Shown: one piece after another, positions 24,247-33,125 of the stretch
Layout: the number at the start of each line of letters is the position of its first letter
Position numbering within the stretch: the first letter of the stretch is position 1
Source: Pontiellaceae bacterium B12219
Lineage (GTDB): Bacteria > Verrucomicrobiota > Kiritimatiellia > Kiritimatiellales > Pontiellaceae
Assembly: GCA_029432795.1 (NCBI GenBank)
Contig: JARNMJ010000014.1
Span: 23,264 to 87,263, forward strand
Reading direction: 5' to 3'
Length of the DNA: 64,000 bases
Made by a program: the position numbers and the translations under genes
Notes under the pieces: generated by a model
Seen by the model: the letters and a program-made list of their open reading frames with translations, nothing else
Databases searched by the model: none
What the model was told of the DNA's origin: nothing

Positions 24247-25725
24247 TCATTCCTGCAGGAGCAGTCCGGTGCGTATCTCGCAACGAAGCTTTTTAAATTC
24301 TTCCGGAATACTCAAGGGATCATAATTATCGCGTTCCCGCATATTCAACCGCTCCCATGCATTCAATCCATGCCACGCCTCATCCCAGCGCTCGGCCTTC
24401 ATCAGCACCCGCACCAGCGTGTCAAAATGCGCATGAACATACTGCTTGTAAACTCCTGCATAAGCCAGTTCCACGGCCCGGTCCGCATCCCAGACTTCAT
24501 CATATTCAAACATCAGCCAGGCCTCTCCGTTTTCGGAAAAAGTCGAGCCGTGCTGCGTCGCCTTCTGATACAGCTCCATGGCCTTCTGCAGATCCTGCTC
24601 AACGCCCTCGCCTTCGTGATATAACATCGCAAGGTTGAGCAGTCCCATGGGACTCCCCTGCTCTGCGGCGCGCGTCCAGTATTCAAATGCCTGATCCAGA
24701 TCCTGCTCAACACCTTCGCCGGCATAATACGCCATGCCGACCTCCAGCAGGCAGTCCGTGTTATTCAGCGCAGCACCCTGCCGATAAAGCTCAAGAGATT
24801 TCTGAGTATTCCGTTTAATCCCGGGGCGGCCATAGGAATAGATATCGCCGAGCCAATCACATGCATACCCCCGGGAAAGGGCCGAGCCCTCATGAACGGC
24901 CTGTTGCAAAACCTGTTCCGCTTTTAGCGGCATGTCATACACGGCATAAAACGCACCTAAATAACAGAGTTGCGTTTCAGGCACCTCCTCTTTCTCGCCC
25001 TCGCTGGCCGTCAGATCCAGATTCCAATCAAGATTCGTCCACGGGCTGTATTCATTGTGCGTCAGCCAATACACCGCCTCCTGATACAAAACCTGATTCT
25101 CCGCGCTTTCAGTACCCGACCAGAACTGACGCCCCAACAGAAAACTTTCCCCCATTTCCGACCACGAGTCATATGCCTGCTGCACCTCAATGGCAGCCGG
25201 CATAATCCATTCCCACGCCTCATCCGGTTTCAAATATCCGCAGGCCACCCCCCACCGGACCAGCGAAACCAAACGGGCCATATCCCAGCCCACCAACGAA
25301 ACCGGATTCTGCTCATCCGAATGGGTCTTCACAAAGTCGACGCGGTTCAGATAGCTCCACGACTGATCTTTCTTGGTGATGCTATCCCGAATGTCCAACA
25401 CCCATTCCGGCCACTTCTGCCGTTCCCGTCTGATTTTATTAAACCGAGCGCGATGTCCTTTATCCTTCAGCATCTGCAAGGTATCAATGAGATCCTTGGA
25501 CGATGCAATATCCCACCAATAACGAAGCAGCCCTTTCTGGGCATCAACTTCCAGCTCCTCATTCACCATACCCGTCAACGAAAACAGATCCTCATTATTC
25601 CGATAGGTCAGCACCGCCGCCGTCGCCAGTCCCCACTGCTTCTGCTCGGCGGTATAGTTCAGCTCTTCGGCCTGAACCAATGGAAGCACAACCAACAACC
25701 CTAAAATCAGTCTACATAAAATCAT
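24247..25725 (-). CDS. Secreted DUF1266-like plus Sel1-repeat protein
   Basis: 492 aa with a signal peptide (LILGLLVVLPLVQA). Residues ~25-230 resemble DUF1266 (WDMARLVSLVRWGVACGYLKPDEAWEWI, YDSWSEMGESFLLGRQFW). Residues ~245-400 are Sel1-type TPR repeats (ALNNTDCLLEVGMAYYAGEGVEQDLDQAFEYW, GSPMGLLNLAMLYHEGEGVEQDL in outline). Sel1 repeats mediate protein contacts. The two-domain arrangement is known in scattered bacteria; the role is unknown. It is divergent from the PNP gene. Confidence 0.8.
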   Translation of the reverse strand: MILCRLILGLLVVLPLVQAEELNYTAEQKQWGLATAAVLTYRNNEDLFSLTGMVNEELEVDAQKGLLRYWWDIASSKDLIDTLQMLKDKGHRARFNKIRRERQKWPEWVLDIRDSITKKDQSWSYLNRVDFVKTHSDEQNPVSLVGWDMARLVSLVRWGVACGYLKPDEAWEWIMPAAIEVQQAYDSWSEMGESFLLGRQFWSGTESAENQVLYQEAVYWLTHNEYSPWTNLDWNLDLTASEGEKEEVPETQLCYLGAFYAVYDMPLKAEQVLQQAVHEGSALSRGYACDWLGDIYSYGRPGIKRNTQKSLELYRQGAALNNTDCLLEVGMAYYAGEGVEQDLDQAFEYWTRAAEQGSPMGLLNLAMLYHEGEGVEQDLQKAMELYQKATQHGSTFSENGEAWLMFEYDEVWDADRAVELAYAGVYKQYVHAHFDTLVRVLMKAERWDEAWHGLNAWERLNMRERDNYDPLSIPEEFKKLRCEIRTGLLLQE

Positions 25726-25780
25726 GTTTTCAAATTATCAAAAGATTGAAACCGAAGCCACTTGTTCCTAAAGTTCTTCC

Positions 25781-26611
25781 ATGAGCACACTCCTTAATCC
25801 GACCACACTCGCATCCGCCGCAACGGCATTAAAATCCATCTGGCCCGAAGCTAAACCCAAAGCCGGACTCGTCCTCGGCTCCGGCTGGGCCGAAGCCGTC
25901 TCGGGCTTCCAGGGTCAGGAATGTTCCTACGAACAAATTCCCGGCTTTGGAAAACCCGGTGTAATGGGCCATGCCGGCAAACTCCTCGCCACCGAAATCG
26001 ACGGCATGGAAGTCTTCATTTTTCAGGGCCGGCGGCACTGGTACGAAGGCGAAGGCTGGACGCCGGTTATTCTCCCGATTTATCTGCTTAATGCCATGGG
26101 GGCCGATACCGTGCTGCTCACCAATGCTTCCGGCGGAATTCGAGACGATCTCGGGCCGGGTTCGCTGATGGCGATCTCCGATCACATCAACATGCTCGGC
26201 TCCAACCCGCTCATCGGCCCGCATCATCCAACCCTTGGAACCCGCTTTCCCGATCAATCCGAGGTCTACCGAAAACCGCTGCGCGAAAAACTGCTGAACG
26301 CCGGAGCCGATGCCGAAGGGGTCTACATCGCCACCTCCGGTCCGACCTTCGAAACCCCTGCCGAAATCAATCAGTACAAAGCCATGGGCGCCGACGCCGT
26401 CGGCATGTCCACCGTGCCCGAAGCCATCGTGGCCAATGCCATGGGCATGCAGGTGGCCGGCCTATCCTGCGTCTGCAACTGGGCCGCCGGCATCAGCAAA
26501 GTCCCGCTCACCCACGAAGACGTCAACGAAACTGCAGCCGCCACCATGCCCCGCATGAAATCAGTCCTCACCAACTTCCTCAAGACGCTCGCCGGGGAGG
26601 GCCGGCAGTGA
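25781..26611 (+). CDS. Purine-nucleoside phosphorylase
   Basis: 276 aa, PNP/MTAP family trimeric type. LVLGSGWAEAV (phosphate-binding), FQGRRHWYEGEGW, LLTNASGGI, SDHINMLGSNPLIGP, YIATSGPTFETPAEI and MGADAVGMSTVPEAIVA are all present. It splits purine (deoxy)nucleosides with phosphate. It is followed by cytidine deaminase and SixA, a nucleoside-salvage group on one strand. A near-copy of the dispersed palindrome encodes FQGQE at 25907. Confidence 0.95.
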   Translation: MSTLLNPTTLASAATALKSIWPEAKPKAGLVLGSGWAEAVSGFQGQECSYEQIPGFGKPGVMGHAGKLLATEIDGMEVFIFQGRRHWYEGEGWTPVILPIYLLNAMGADTVLLTNASGGIRDDLGPGSLMAISDHINMLGSNPLIGPHHPTLGTRFPDQSEVYRKPLREKLLNAGADAEGVYIATSGPTFETPAEINQYKAMGADAVGMSTVPEAIVANAMGMQVAGLSCVCNWAAGISKVPLTHEDVNETAAATMPRMKSVLTNFLKTLAGEGRQ

Positions 26612-26684
26612 GAGATCAAACATTCTGAAAAGCTCATTTTAATATTTCTGACCCTAATTTTTCTGTCTACCCACAAGGACGATT

Positions 26685-27080
26685 ATGAAACCTGCCCATT
26701 TAATTTCCGCCGCGTTCCAGGCATTGGAAAACGCGCATGCGCCCTATTCCGGCTATCAGGTGGGTGCCGCTCTGCTCTGCGAAGACGGAACGGTGTTTTC
26801 CGGATGCAATGTTGAAAATGCATCCTACGGGCTCACTAACTGCGCCGAACGCACTGCCCTTTTTTCAGCGATCGCGGCCGGATACCGAAACTTTACCGCA
26901 ATTGCAATTTCCGCGTCAAAAGAGCCGGCCCCCTTTCCCTGCGGTGCCTGCCGACAGGTGATGGCCGAATTCTGTGCCCCCGATTTCCCGGTCTATATTG
27001 CCGAAGGTCCGGGGTTTAAAACCGCCACGCTCGGCGAACTGCTGCCCCACTCCTTCAACCTCGGAGATTCCAATGCCTAA
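26685..27080 (+). CDS. cdd: Cytidine deaminase
   Basis: 131 aa, homotetrameric type. The Zn site is complete: GCNVENASYGLTNCAERTA (first Cys of the active site and catalytic Glu) and PCGACRQVMAEF (two Cys). It deaminates cytidine and deoxycytidine. Its last 8 bp overlap the SixA gene. An exact palindrome copy (26715) encodes FQALE near the N-terminus. Confidence 0.95.
   Translation: MKPAHLISAAFQALENAHAPYSGYQVGAALLCEDGTVFSGCNVENASYGLTNCAERTALFSAIAAGYRNFTAIAISASKEPAPFPCGACRQVMAEFCAPDFPVYIAEGPGFKTATLGELLPHSFNLGDSNA
26715..26729. repeat. P15 palindrome, exact copy
   Basis: TTCCA-GGCAT-TGGAA; encodes FQALE in cdd. Confidence 0.9.
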
Positions 27081-27555
27081 AACGCTCTATTTAGTCCGTC
27101 ATGCAAAATCCGACTGGGACAACGCCCTCGCCGACTTCAACCGCCCGCTGAACAAACGTGGTTTTCGGGATGCCCCGGAAATGGGCCGACGGTTTAAAGC
27201 GCGCCATGCACTCCCCGATCAGATCATCTGCAGTCCGGCAAAACGGGCTTTCCAAACTCTGGAACACCTTGATCTGGGCGTACCCCATATACGGTTTGAA
27301 GAAAGCATCTACGAAGCATCGACCGAAACCCTTTTCCGGATTATCCAATCGCTGGAAAACTCGATCGATTCCGCTATGCTCATTGGCCACAATCCTGCCA
27401 TGACCTGGCTGGCGAGCCACTTAACCCACACCGTAATCGCCAACCTGCCAACCTGCGCAATCGTGGCGCTGGAACTTCCTTCCAACCAGTGGAACGAAAT
27501 CGGAGAAACCCCGCTTAAACTGCTGTACCTCGACTATCCGAAAAAGACGGACTAA
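27073..27555 (+). CDS. sixA: Histidine phosphatase, SixA type
   Basis: 160 aa from ATG 27073; a longer frame from 26974 would run inside cdd and lacks the motif context. The RHA motif LYLVRHAKSDWDN carries the phospho-accepting His. The later IGHNPAMTWLASHL holds the second His, and ICSPAKRAFQTLE the Arg. SixA members dephosphorylate His residues of phosphorelay or PTS proteins. It overlaps cdd by 8 bp. Two exact and one near palindrome copies lie in this 480-bp gene, the densest cluster in a coding region. Confidence 0.88.
   Translation: MPKTLYLVRHAKSDWDNALADFNRPLNKRGFRDAPEMGRRFKARHALPDQIICSPAKRAFQTLEHLDLGVPHIRFEESIYEASTETLFRIIQSLENSIDSAMLIGHNPAMTWLASHLTHTVIANLPTCAIVALELPSNQWNEIGETPLKLLYLDYPKKTD
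27250..27264. repeat. P15 palindrome, exact copy
   Basis: TTCCA-AACTC-TGGAA; encodes FQTLE in sixA. A one-mismatch copy (IQSLE) follows at 27343. Confidence 0.9.
27480..27494. repeat. P15 palindrome, exact copy
   Basis: TTCCA-ACCAG-TGGAA in sixA, read S-N-Q-W-N; one of two copies whose spacer breaks the R...Y rule. Confidence 0.7.
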
Positions 27556-27594
27556 TTCCTTAAGGAGTGCGCGTTTTTTTTCAGTTTAAAAAAT

Positions 27595-27620
27595 AAAGGG
27601 CGGCCCGAAAGCCGCCCTTT
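27595..27620. terminator. Bidirectional terminator between sixA and ahcY
   Basis: AAAGGGCGGC and GCCGCCCTTT form a perfect 10-bp stem around CCGAAA, with A-rich left and T-rich right shoulders, between convergent genes. Confidence 0.92.
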
Positions 27621-27642
27621 TAATTTTCAAACGCCGGAACGT

Positions 27643-29094
27643 TTAATAGCGATAATGCTCGGGCTTGAACGGCCCGGTTTTCTTGATGCCCAGATATTTC
27701 GCCTGCTTGTTGGTGAGAACATCCAGCTTCACACCGATCTTTTCGAGATGCAGGCGGGCGACCTCTTCGTCGAGCAGTTTCGGCAGCACATACACGCCGA
27801 TCGGATACTTGCCCGGGTTGCAGTAGAGCTCCATCTGCGCCAGTACCTGGTTGGTAAAGCTGTTGGACATCACGAAGCTCGGATGACCCGTTGCGCACCC
27901 CAGATTCACCAAACGGCCTTCAGCCAGCAGGATGATGCTTTTGCCATTCGGCATGGTGATCTTGTCGACCTGCGGTTTAATGTTGGTCCACTTATATTTC
28001 TTCATCTTTTCAACCTGAATTTCAGAATCGAAGTGGCCGATGTTACAGACGATTGCCATATCTTTCATCTTCTTCATGTGGCGCTCGGTGATGACATCGC
28101 AGTTACCGGTGGTGGTCACAAACACATCACCCAGCAGTGCAGCCTCGTCCATGTTTACAACTTCATAACCTTCCATAGCCGCCTGCAGAGCACAGATCGG
28201 ATCGATTTCGGTTACGAGCACACGGCCCCCCTGACCGGAAAGCGACTGCGCGCAGCCTTTACCCACATCACCGTAACCGGCAACCACAGCCACCTTGCCG
28301 GAGAGCATCACATCGGTCGCACGCATAATGGCATCAACGAGTGAGTGACGGCAGCCGTAGAGATTGTCGAATTTGGATTTCGTGACAGAGTCATTTACGT
28401 TAAAGGCCGGGAAAAGCAATTCGCCCTTTTCTTCGAGCTGATACAGACGGTGAACGCCCGTGGTGGTTTCTTCGGATACCCCGAGAATATCTTTAGCGAT
28501 ACGCGAGAAACGGTTGGGATCTTTTTTCAGTGCTTTTTTCAACTGCGCCAGGAATACGGCTTCTTCTTCGCTTCCCGGTTTTTTATCGAGAACGCTCGGA
28601 TCTTTTTCCGCCTTTACACCCATCTGAACAAACATGGTGGCATCACCGCCGTCGTCAAGAATCACATTCGGTCCCAGTCCGTTGCCCCAGTCGAGAATGC
28701 GGTCGGTATATTCCCAATACTCTTCCAGCGACTCTCCTTTAACCGCGAAAACCGGAGTTCCCTTTTTCGCAACAGCCGCTGCAGCGTGGTCCTGTGTGGA
28801 GAAAATATTGCAGCTGGCCCAACGTACTTTTGCACCGAGCGCCTGCAGCGTTTCAATCAGCATCGCAGTCTGAATAGTCATGTGCAGCGAACCGGTGATG
28901 CGCGCGCCCTTCAGCGGCTTTTCTTTTCCATATTTTTCGCGCAGCGCCATCAGTCCCGGCATTTCGTATTCGGCCAATTCCAGTTCCTTGCGTCCGAATT
29001 CAGCCAGGCCGATATCGGCAATCACATAATCCTGCACTTTTTTAGTCGCCGCTTTTTTCGCGGTCTTCTTTGTTGCTTTCTTTTTTCCAGCCAT
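27643..29094 (-). CDS. ahcY: S-adenosylhomocysteinase with a Lys/Ala-rich N-terminal extension
   Basis: 483 aa. It hydrolyses S-adenosylhomocysteine to adenosine and homocysteine, closing the SAM cycle. Motifs are [32 protein letters not shown], the NAD site [37 protein letters not shown] and a PEHYRY C-terminus. About 18 residues at the N-terminus ([17 protein letters not shown]) are an extra histone-H1-like basic tail not needed for catalysis. The start codon lies in the loop of an exact palindrome copy (29085). A Shine-Dalgarno GAAGGAGAC precedes it. It is probably co-transcribed with the upstream ArsR-methyltransferase gene. Confidence 0.97.
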   Translation of the reverse strand: MAGKKKATKKTAKKAATKKVQDYVIADIGLAEFGRKELELAEYEMPGLMALREKYGKEKPLKGARITGSLHMTIQTAMLIETLQALGAKVRWASCNIFSTQDHAAAAVAKKGTPVFAVKGESLEEYWEYTDRILDWGNGLGPNVILDDGGDATMFVQMGVKAEKDPSVLDKKPGSEEEAVFLAQLKKALKKDPNRFSRIAKDILGVSEETTTGVHRLYQLEEKGELLFPAFNVNDSVTKSKFDNLYGCRHSLVDAIMRATDVMLSGKVAVVAGYGDVGKGCAQSLSGQGGRVLVTEIDPICALQAAMEGYEVVNMDEAALLGDVFVTTTGNCDVITERHMKKMKDMAIVCNIGHFDSEIQVEKMKKYKWTNIKPQVDKITMPNGKSIILLAEGRLVNLGCATGHPSFVMSNSFTNQVLAQMELYCNPGKYPIGVYVLPKLLDEEVARLHLEKIGVKLDVLTNKQAKYLGIKKTGPFKPEHYRY

Positions 29095-29099
29095 TGGAA
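29085..29099. repeat. P15 palindrome spanning the ahcY start codon
   Basis: TTCCA-GCCAT-TGGAA. In the mRNA it reads UUCCA-AUGGC-UGGAA, which could fold with the initiating AUG in the loop. Confidence 0.85.
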
Positions 29100-29154
29100 G
29101 TCTCCTTCATTAGTTAATGGGGTTCGTTTTTCTTCGAGAATACTGACAAACAGA

Positions 29155-30084
29155 TTACCGTTTTTTTCCTACAACAATTAAAACCGACAGATCGGGCGTG
29201 GATCCGGGCAGCGAATCAATCACGTTCGGCTCAATCCCCGCGCCGCCCAGCCATTCACGGATTTCAATCGGATCAAAGCCCAGCCACTGGTCGGCCCACT
29301 CTTCACGCGTCCATTCATGTTCATGCCGCACCAGATCGAGAATCACCAATTGACCGCCGGTCTTCAAACCCGCGGCCGCCGAACGCAAAACCTCTTCGGG
29401 GTTCGATGTGTGATGCAGCGACTGGCTGATGAATATCGCATCAAACGCTTCACCGCTCAGCTTCAGGTTTTCCAGATTGCCCACCCGCAGATCCATCCGG
29501 TCGCGGACGTTCTGCTCTTTCGCCCGCTCAGAAACAAGGCGCAGCATTTTTTCCGATTGATCAAAAGCCACCACTTCATCTGCAAAGCGGGCAAGCAGCA
29601 GCGTCAGAGCGCCTTCACCGCAACCGAGGTCGGCCACGCGTTTACCGCAAAATCCGGCCGCAAGACCGGCGGCCAGCGCCTGCCAACCGCCACCGGGCTC
29701 CATAAGCGATCCATAGCGGCCTGCAATTTCATCAAAAAATTCGCGGCTTCTTTTACGGCGCAGATCGAGCACCCGTTCCACCGCTGCGGCATCGCGGTTC
29801 GCCACAGAAATTTCCTTGAGACGACCGTTGAGAATCTGGGCAAAAGCGGCATCGCGAAACAACTCACCGCGATTGTAAAAAACCGAGGTGCCGTCACGCC
29901 GGGAAGACACCAGCCCCGCTTCGCGCATGGGTTTCAGATGCCGACTCACCGAAGATTGCGGCATTTCCAATGCCTGAACCAGCTCCGCCACAGAAAGTTC
30001 CGCCTGATCCACCGACCGCAGAATCCGCAGCCGGCCCTCATCCGCCAATGCTTTAAAAATGTCTAAAATATCACTCATATCCAT
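29155..30084 (-). CDS. ArsR-family regulator fused to a SAM-dependent methyltransferase
   Basis: About 309 aa from ATG 30084; ATG 30078 is also possible, and a longer frame to 30129 would cover the operator. Residues ~1-90 form an ArsR winged helix (DIFKALADEGRLRILRSVDQ, MPQSSVSRHLKPMREAGLVSSRRDGTSVFYNR). Residues ~140-300 form a class-I methyltransferase (VADLGCGEGALTLLLARF, motif I; ISQSLHHTSNPEEVLR, motif IV region). Such fusions often sit beside ahcY, metF or metE. ArsR-type SahR controls SAM-cycle genes in some bacteria, so a role sensing SAM or SAH is inferred. It lies 60 bp before ahcY on the same strand. Confidence 0.88.
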   Translation of the reverse strand: MDMSDILDIFKALADEGRLRILRSVDQAELSVAELVQALEMPQSSVSRHLKPMREAGLVSSRRDGTSVFYNRGELFRDAAFAQILNGRLKEISVANRDAAAVERVLDLRRKRSREFFDEIAGRYGSLMEPGGGWQALAAGLAAGFCGKRVADLGCGEGALTLLLARFADEVVAFDQSEKMLRLVSERAKEQNVRDRMDLRVGNLENLKLSGEAFDAIFISQSLHHTSNPEEVLRSAAAGLKTGGQLVILDLVRHEHEWTREEWADQWLGFDPIEIREWLGGAGIEPNVIDSLPGSTPDLSVLIVVGKKR

Positions 30085-30085
30085 A

Positions 30086-30103
30086 TATCCGAATTTCCGG
30101 ATA
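30086..30103. promoter_or_regulatory. Candidate operator of the ArsR-methyltransferase protein
   Basis: Inverted repeat TATCCG-AATTTC-CGGATA immediately upstream of the ATG at 30084. Its size and symmetry fit ArsR-family sites. It could control both this operon and the divergent M50 gene. No second copy was seen before ahcY or metY. Confidence 0.5.
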
Positions 30104-30217
30104 AAAGGGAATTTCCACCGTTCTGTCAACGTCCATAACCGAAAATCAGTCGATTCGACTTGTTTTTGAACCGCTCAAAACCGACCGTATCGAATCCACA
30201 AAATTTAAGGCATATAC

Positions 30218-31012
30218 ATGAAAATGGTAAATAACGCACTTTCGATTGGTTCTGTGCTCGGTATTCCAATCCGACTCCACATTTCGCTGCTGATTGCGGT
30301 TGGCGCGATCTCGCTGTTTTCCGGACTGCCGTTGCTGGCAATTCTTATTCTTGCTGTAGGGATTTTCGGCAGCGTTGCGCTTCATGAACTGGGCCATGCG
30401 GTTGTTGCCCGCGCTAAGGGGGGCTATATCCACGAGATCGTACTCTACCCCTTTGGCGGAGCTGCAAAAATATCCAACCTGCCGACACGCCCAATCGACG
30501 AAATCATGGTGGCCATGGCAGGACCGATTGTCAGTCTGGCCCTGGCGTTTATCTTCCGTTTTTTCGAAGTGACCACCTATTTGAGCTACCTGAATGCCAT
30601 GCTGTTTTTCTTCAACATTCTGCCTGTTTTTCCAATGGATGGAGGCCGCGTGCTACGCGCCGCGCTGACCATCAAACATGGCCGGCTGAATGCGACCCGC
30701 ATGGCAGCGCAGGTCGGGAAATATTTCTGCGGCCTGTTTGTCATCATCGGCCTTTTCGGAATGCCGTTTCAGCTGCTCGGCCTCATCGGTCCGTTCAGAT
30801 CGAACTTCATGCTGGCCTTTATCGGCGGCTACATCTACATGGCCGGACAACAGGAATTGCGGATGGTGATGCTGGAGTATCAGGCCAATCATTTCAGCGG
30901 CCACCGAGAAAATGAGATTGAAGTGGAAGTCAGCCCCCCGCCCTATGCCCGGGGCGGAGATGCTTCAGATTCATTCATGGATCGGTTACGCCGTATGTTC
31001 GGCGGAAAATAA
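30218..31012 (+). CDS. Site-2-protease-type membrane zinc metalloprotease (M50)
   Basis: 264 aa, SpoIVFB-like layout: helix at ~14-34, HELGHAVVARAKG (HExxH) at ~56, then LYPFGGAAKI, helices, and NILPVFPMDGGRVLRA with the third Zn ligand Asp at ~142. Members cut within membranes to release anti-sigma factors or similar. No sigma factor is adjacent, so the substrate is unknown. It is divergent from the ArsR-methyltransferase gene; its C-terminus is cytoplasmic and charged, without a CBS domain. Confidence 0.88.
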   Translation: MKMVNNALSIGSVLGIPIRLHISLLIAVGAISLFSGLPLLAILILAVGIFGSVALHELGHAVVARAKGGYIHEIVLYPFGGAAKISNLPTRPIDEIMVAMAGPIVSLALAFIFRFFEVTTYLSYLNAMLFFFNILPVFPMDGGRVLRAALTIKHGRLNATRMAAQVGKYFCGLFVIIGLFGMPFQLLGLIGPFRSNFMLAFIGGYIYMAGQQELRMVMLEYQANHFSGHRENEIEVEVSPPPYARGGDASDSFMDRLRRMFGGK

Positions 31013-31032
31013 AAACGCGGCAAATCGCGGAT

Positions 31033-31407
31033 TTATTTTACAATCGGTTCGCGCCCCGGAGCAGCCGAATCTCCGGGCATTTCCGGAATCTCACGCTGAT
31101 ATTCAATATAGTCATCCGAGCGTTCCTGCTGACGCACCTGATATTCCAGAATGATGAACTGCCAAATCGCAATGATGATCAAAATGGAAACAAAAAGAAC
31201 CCCCATGGAGATCCAGATAATTTTCTCATTTTTCGATTTGCGGGCGAGATGAAGCAACCGACGCAAGCCCGAATTCTTACTCCGGCGTTTACGTGAGTGA
31301 TCATCAAAAGCACGGTTCGAACCGGAACGGCGGCGGCGCCGTTTTTTCTCGGGTTTGTTGCCGATCGGCATGGCTTCGCGGTTTTTATATATATCGGTGT
31401 CTGACAT
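31033..31407 (-). CDS. Small single-pass membrane protein of unknown function
   Basis: 124 aa. A strongly basic N-terminal half (KKRRRRRSGS, RKRRSK) precedes one membrane helix (IIWISMGVLFVSILIIIAIWQFIIL), then an acidic tail. No family recognised. Downstream of kdtA on the same strand with a 62-bp gap, so possibly co-transcribed. Confidence 0.6.
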   Translation of the reverse strand: MSDTDIYKNREAMPIGNKPEKKRRRRRSGSNRAFDDHSRKRRSKNSGLRRLLHLARKSKNEKIIWISMGVLFVSILIIIAIWQFIILEYQVRQQERSDDYIEYQREIPEMPGDSAAPGREPIVK

Positions 31408-31469
31408 CGTTCATTCCATTTAAAAAAAAAGATTTAGGAAGATGGCATATCGAAAAGGCTTCGTCCAAC

Positions 31470-32798
31470 CTAATTGCCACTCATCCGCTCAACCGTGCGC
31501 TCAATGGCTCCACGATTCTGTTCCACCACCTGCTCCGCAAGCCGGCCCAATTCCACCCGATCATCCGGATTTTCCAGTAATTTCGCAATTGCATTTTCCA
31601 ATCCCTGAAAATCAGCGACCTGCAATAAGGCTTCTGATTTAAGAAAAACAGGCATCACCGCCGGGAAGTTTTCCATATTCGGCCCCACCACAACGGCTTT
31701 GCCATACATCGCCGGTTCAATCGGATTCTGCCCGCCGTGTTCCAACAGACTTTTACCTACAAAAATAATATCGGCCACCGAATAAAAATTCCGCAGCTCA
31801 CCGGTGGTATCCACCAGCAGGAGGTCCGGTTGTTCCAATCCCTGGAAATCAGCCATCTCGCTTCGGCGTACATAGGAAAGTCCCTCTTCCTCGAAACAGG
31901 CCACCACTTCATCCCGCCGTTCGGCGTGGCGCGGCACTACAATCAGAAACAGTTTCGGGAATGCAACGCGCAGCTTTTTATAGAGCACACAGAGCGCCGC
32001 CTCTTCGCCCGGCCAGGTGGATCCCCCCAACAGAATAACCGCATCCTCCGGCACATGAATTTTTCGCAAGGCATCGGCCGCCGTCTTTTCCCCTGTCGGA
32101 TCGCGCTCCGCCACATCAAACTTCACGGTACCCATAATATGCACCTCTTCGGGCAAAGCCCCGATGCCGATCATTCGTTCGGCATCCACTTCACCCTGCA
32201 CACAGATCGGCTTGATTCGCCGCAATATATCCGCCGTCAGCGACTTTAATTTAAGATACCCTTTATAAGAGCGCTCCGACATCCGCCCATTCACCAGCGA
32301 AACAGGAATCCCCTGCTTATCCGCCAAGCGGATCAGGTTCGGCCAGAATTCACCCTCCACCAGAATAATGCGTTGCGGATTAATAATCCTCAGCACTTTA
32401 TTGATGATGACAGGAAGATCTACGGGAAAATAAAAAAGCACATCACGGTCATCAATCTCTTTCATTCCGATGGCATGCGCCGTGGAGGTGGTTGTGCTTA
32501 AGGCGAAGTAGCAATCCGGATGAGCCGCGCGATACGCTTTAATGAAACGAAGCGCGACATAGATTTCACCCACGCTTACGGCATGCACCCAGACCCGGCG
32601 ATGCTCCCGAAGCCGCGCCTTCGTCAGCGTACCGAAATGGCCGATCCGCTGTTCAAAATGCTGGCCATAGCCACCGCGCTTCAGCATGCGCGAAATAAAT
32701 TTCGGAAGCATGAAAAGAAACACGATCGGGAACAGCAGATTATAGAGTATCCAAAGCATCGCGGCACTATACGCAAATCCATCGGAGACAAAACTCAA
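31470..32798 (-). CDS. waaA: 3-deoxy-D-manno-octulosonic-acid (Kdo) transferase
   Basis: 442 aa. An N-terminal membrane anchor (MLWILYNLLFPIVFLFML) precedes GT30 blocks: VWVHAVSVGEIYVALRFI, ISTTTSTAHAIG-like LSTTTSTA, LVEGEFWPNLIRLAD, LGGSTWPGEEAAL, VPRHAERRDEV and FVGKSLLEHGGQNPIEPAMYGKAVVVGP. It adds Kdo to lipid A, so the organism makes lipopolysaccharide. Two palindrome copies encode FQGLE (31833 exact, 31596 with one mismatch), giving the same pentapeptide twice in one protein. Confidence 0.96.
   Translation of the reverse strand: MSFVSDGFAYSAAMLWILYNLLFPIVFLFMLPKFISRMLKRGGYGQHFEQRIGHFGTLTKARLREHRRVWVHAVSVGEIYVALRFIKAYRAAHPDCYFALSTTTSTAHAIGMKEIDDRDVLFYFPVDLPVIINKVLRIINPQRIILVEGEFWPNLIRLADKQGIPVSLVNGRMSERSYKGYLKLKSLTADILRRIKPICVQGEVDAERMIGIGALPEEVHIMGTVKFDVAERDPTGEKTAADALRKIHVPEDAVILLGGSTWPGEEAALCVLYKKLRVAFPKLFLIVVPRHAERRDEVVACFEEEGLSYVRRSEMADFQGLEQPDLLLVDTTGELRNFYSVADIIFVGKSLLEHGGQNPIEPAMYGKAVVVGPNMENFPAVMPVFLKSEALLQVADFQGLENAIAKLLENPDDRVELGRLAEQVVEQNRGAIERTVERMSGN
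31833..31847. repeat. P15 palindrome, exact copy
   Basis: TTCCA-ATCCC-TGGAA; encodes FQGLE in waaA (minus strand). Confidence 0.9.
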
Positions 32799-32875
32799 AA
32801 CCTATTGCACGAAGATGATTTTAACACTCATCAGTTAGGTGCCCCCCAAAAAGCACCACTTCATGGGGGCAAAGA

Positions 32876-32909
32876 AAAACCCCGTTATCATTGCTGATAA
32901 CGGGGTTTT
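32876..32909 (-). terminator. Terminator of tRNA-Asn
   Basis: A perfect 15-bp stem (AAAACCCCGTTATCA with its complement) around a 4-nt loop. On the minus strand it ends in TTTTT and follows the tRNA 3' end by 4 bp. Confidence 0.92.
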
Positions 32910-32913
32910 AAAG

Positions 32914-32988
32914 TGGCTCCGGCGGCTGGGCTCGAACCAGCAACCAAGTGATTAACAGTCACCTACTCTACCATTGAGCTACGCCGGA
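32914..32988 (-). tRNA. tRNA-Asn (GUU)
   Basis: 75 nt with encoded CCA. The acceptor stem TCCGGCG/CGCCGGA, a D arm GCTC-AATGGTA-GAGT, an anticodon arm with GTT at plus-strand 32954-32956, and a T arm CTGGTTCGAGCCCAG are all present. Confidence 0.96.
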
Positions 32989-33007
32989 AATCTCGTAAGA
33001 GGCGAAC

Positions 33008-33035
33008 AAGATACAATAATCGCAGATTATGTCAA
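33008..33035 (-). promoter_or_regulatory. Promoter of tRNA-Asn
   Basis: On the minus strand TTGACA, a 16-bp spacer, TATCTT, with the predicted start ~12 nt before the tRNA. Near-consensus sigma-70. Confidence 0.75.
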
Positions 33036-33125
33036 CACCTTGAAATTAACTTTTTTCGCCCTGTTTTTTACACCGCTTGGAAGCCAAGAACTTGTGAAGG
33101 ATAATAAATGAAATAATTCTCCAAA

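Noticed and set aside
26974..27072. Upstream extension of sixA
   Set aside because: It lies inside cdd in another frame and the RHA motif should be near the N-terminus.
30630..30644. One-mismatch P15 copy in the M50 protease gene
   Set aside because: It encodes the family-conserved FPMDGG motif, so the match is probably due to protein constraint; not counted as evidence.
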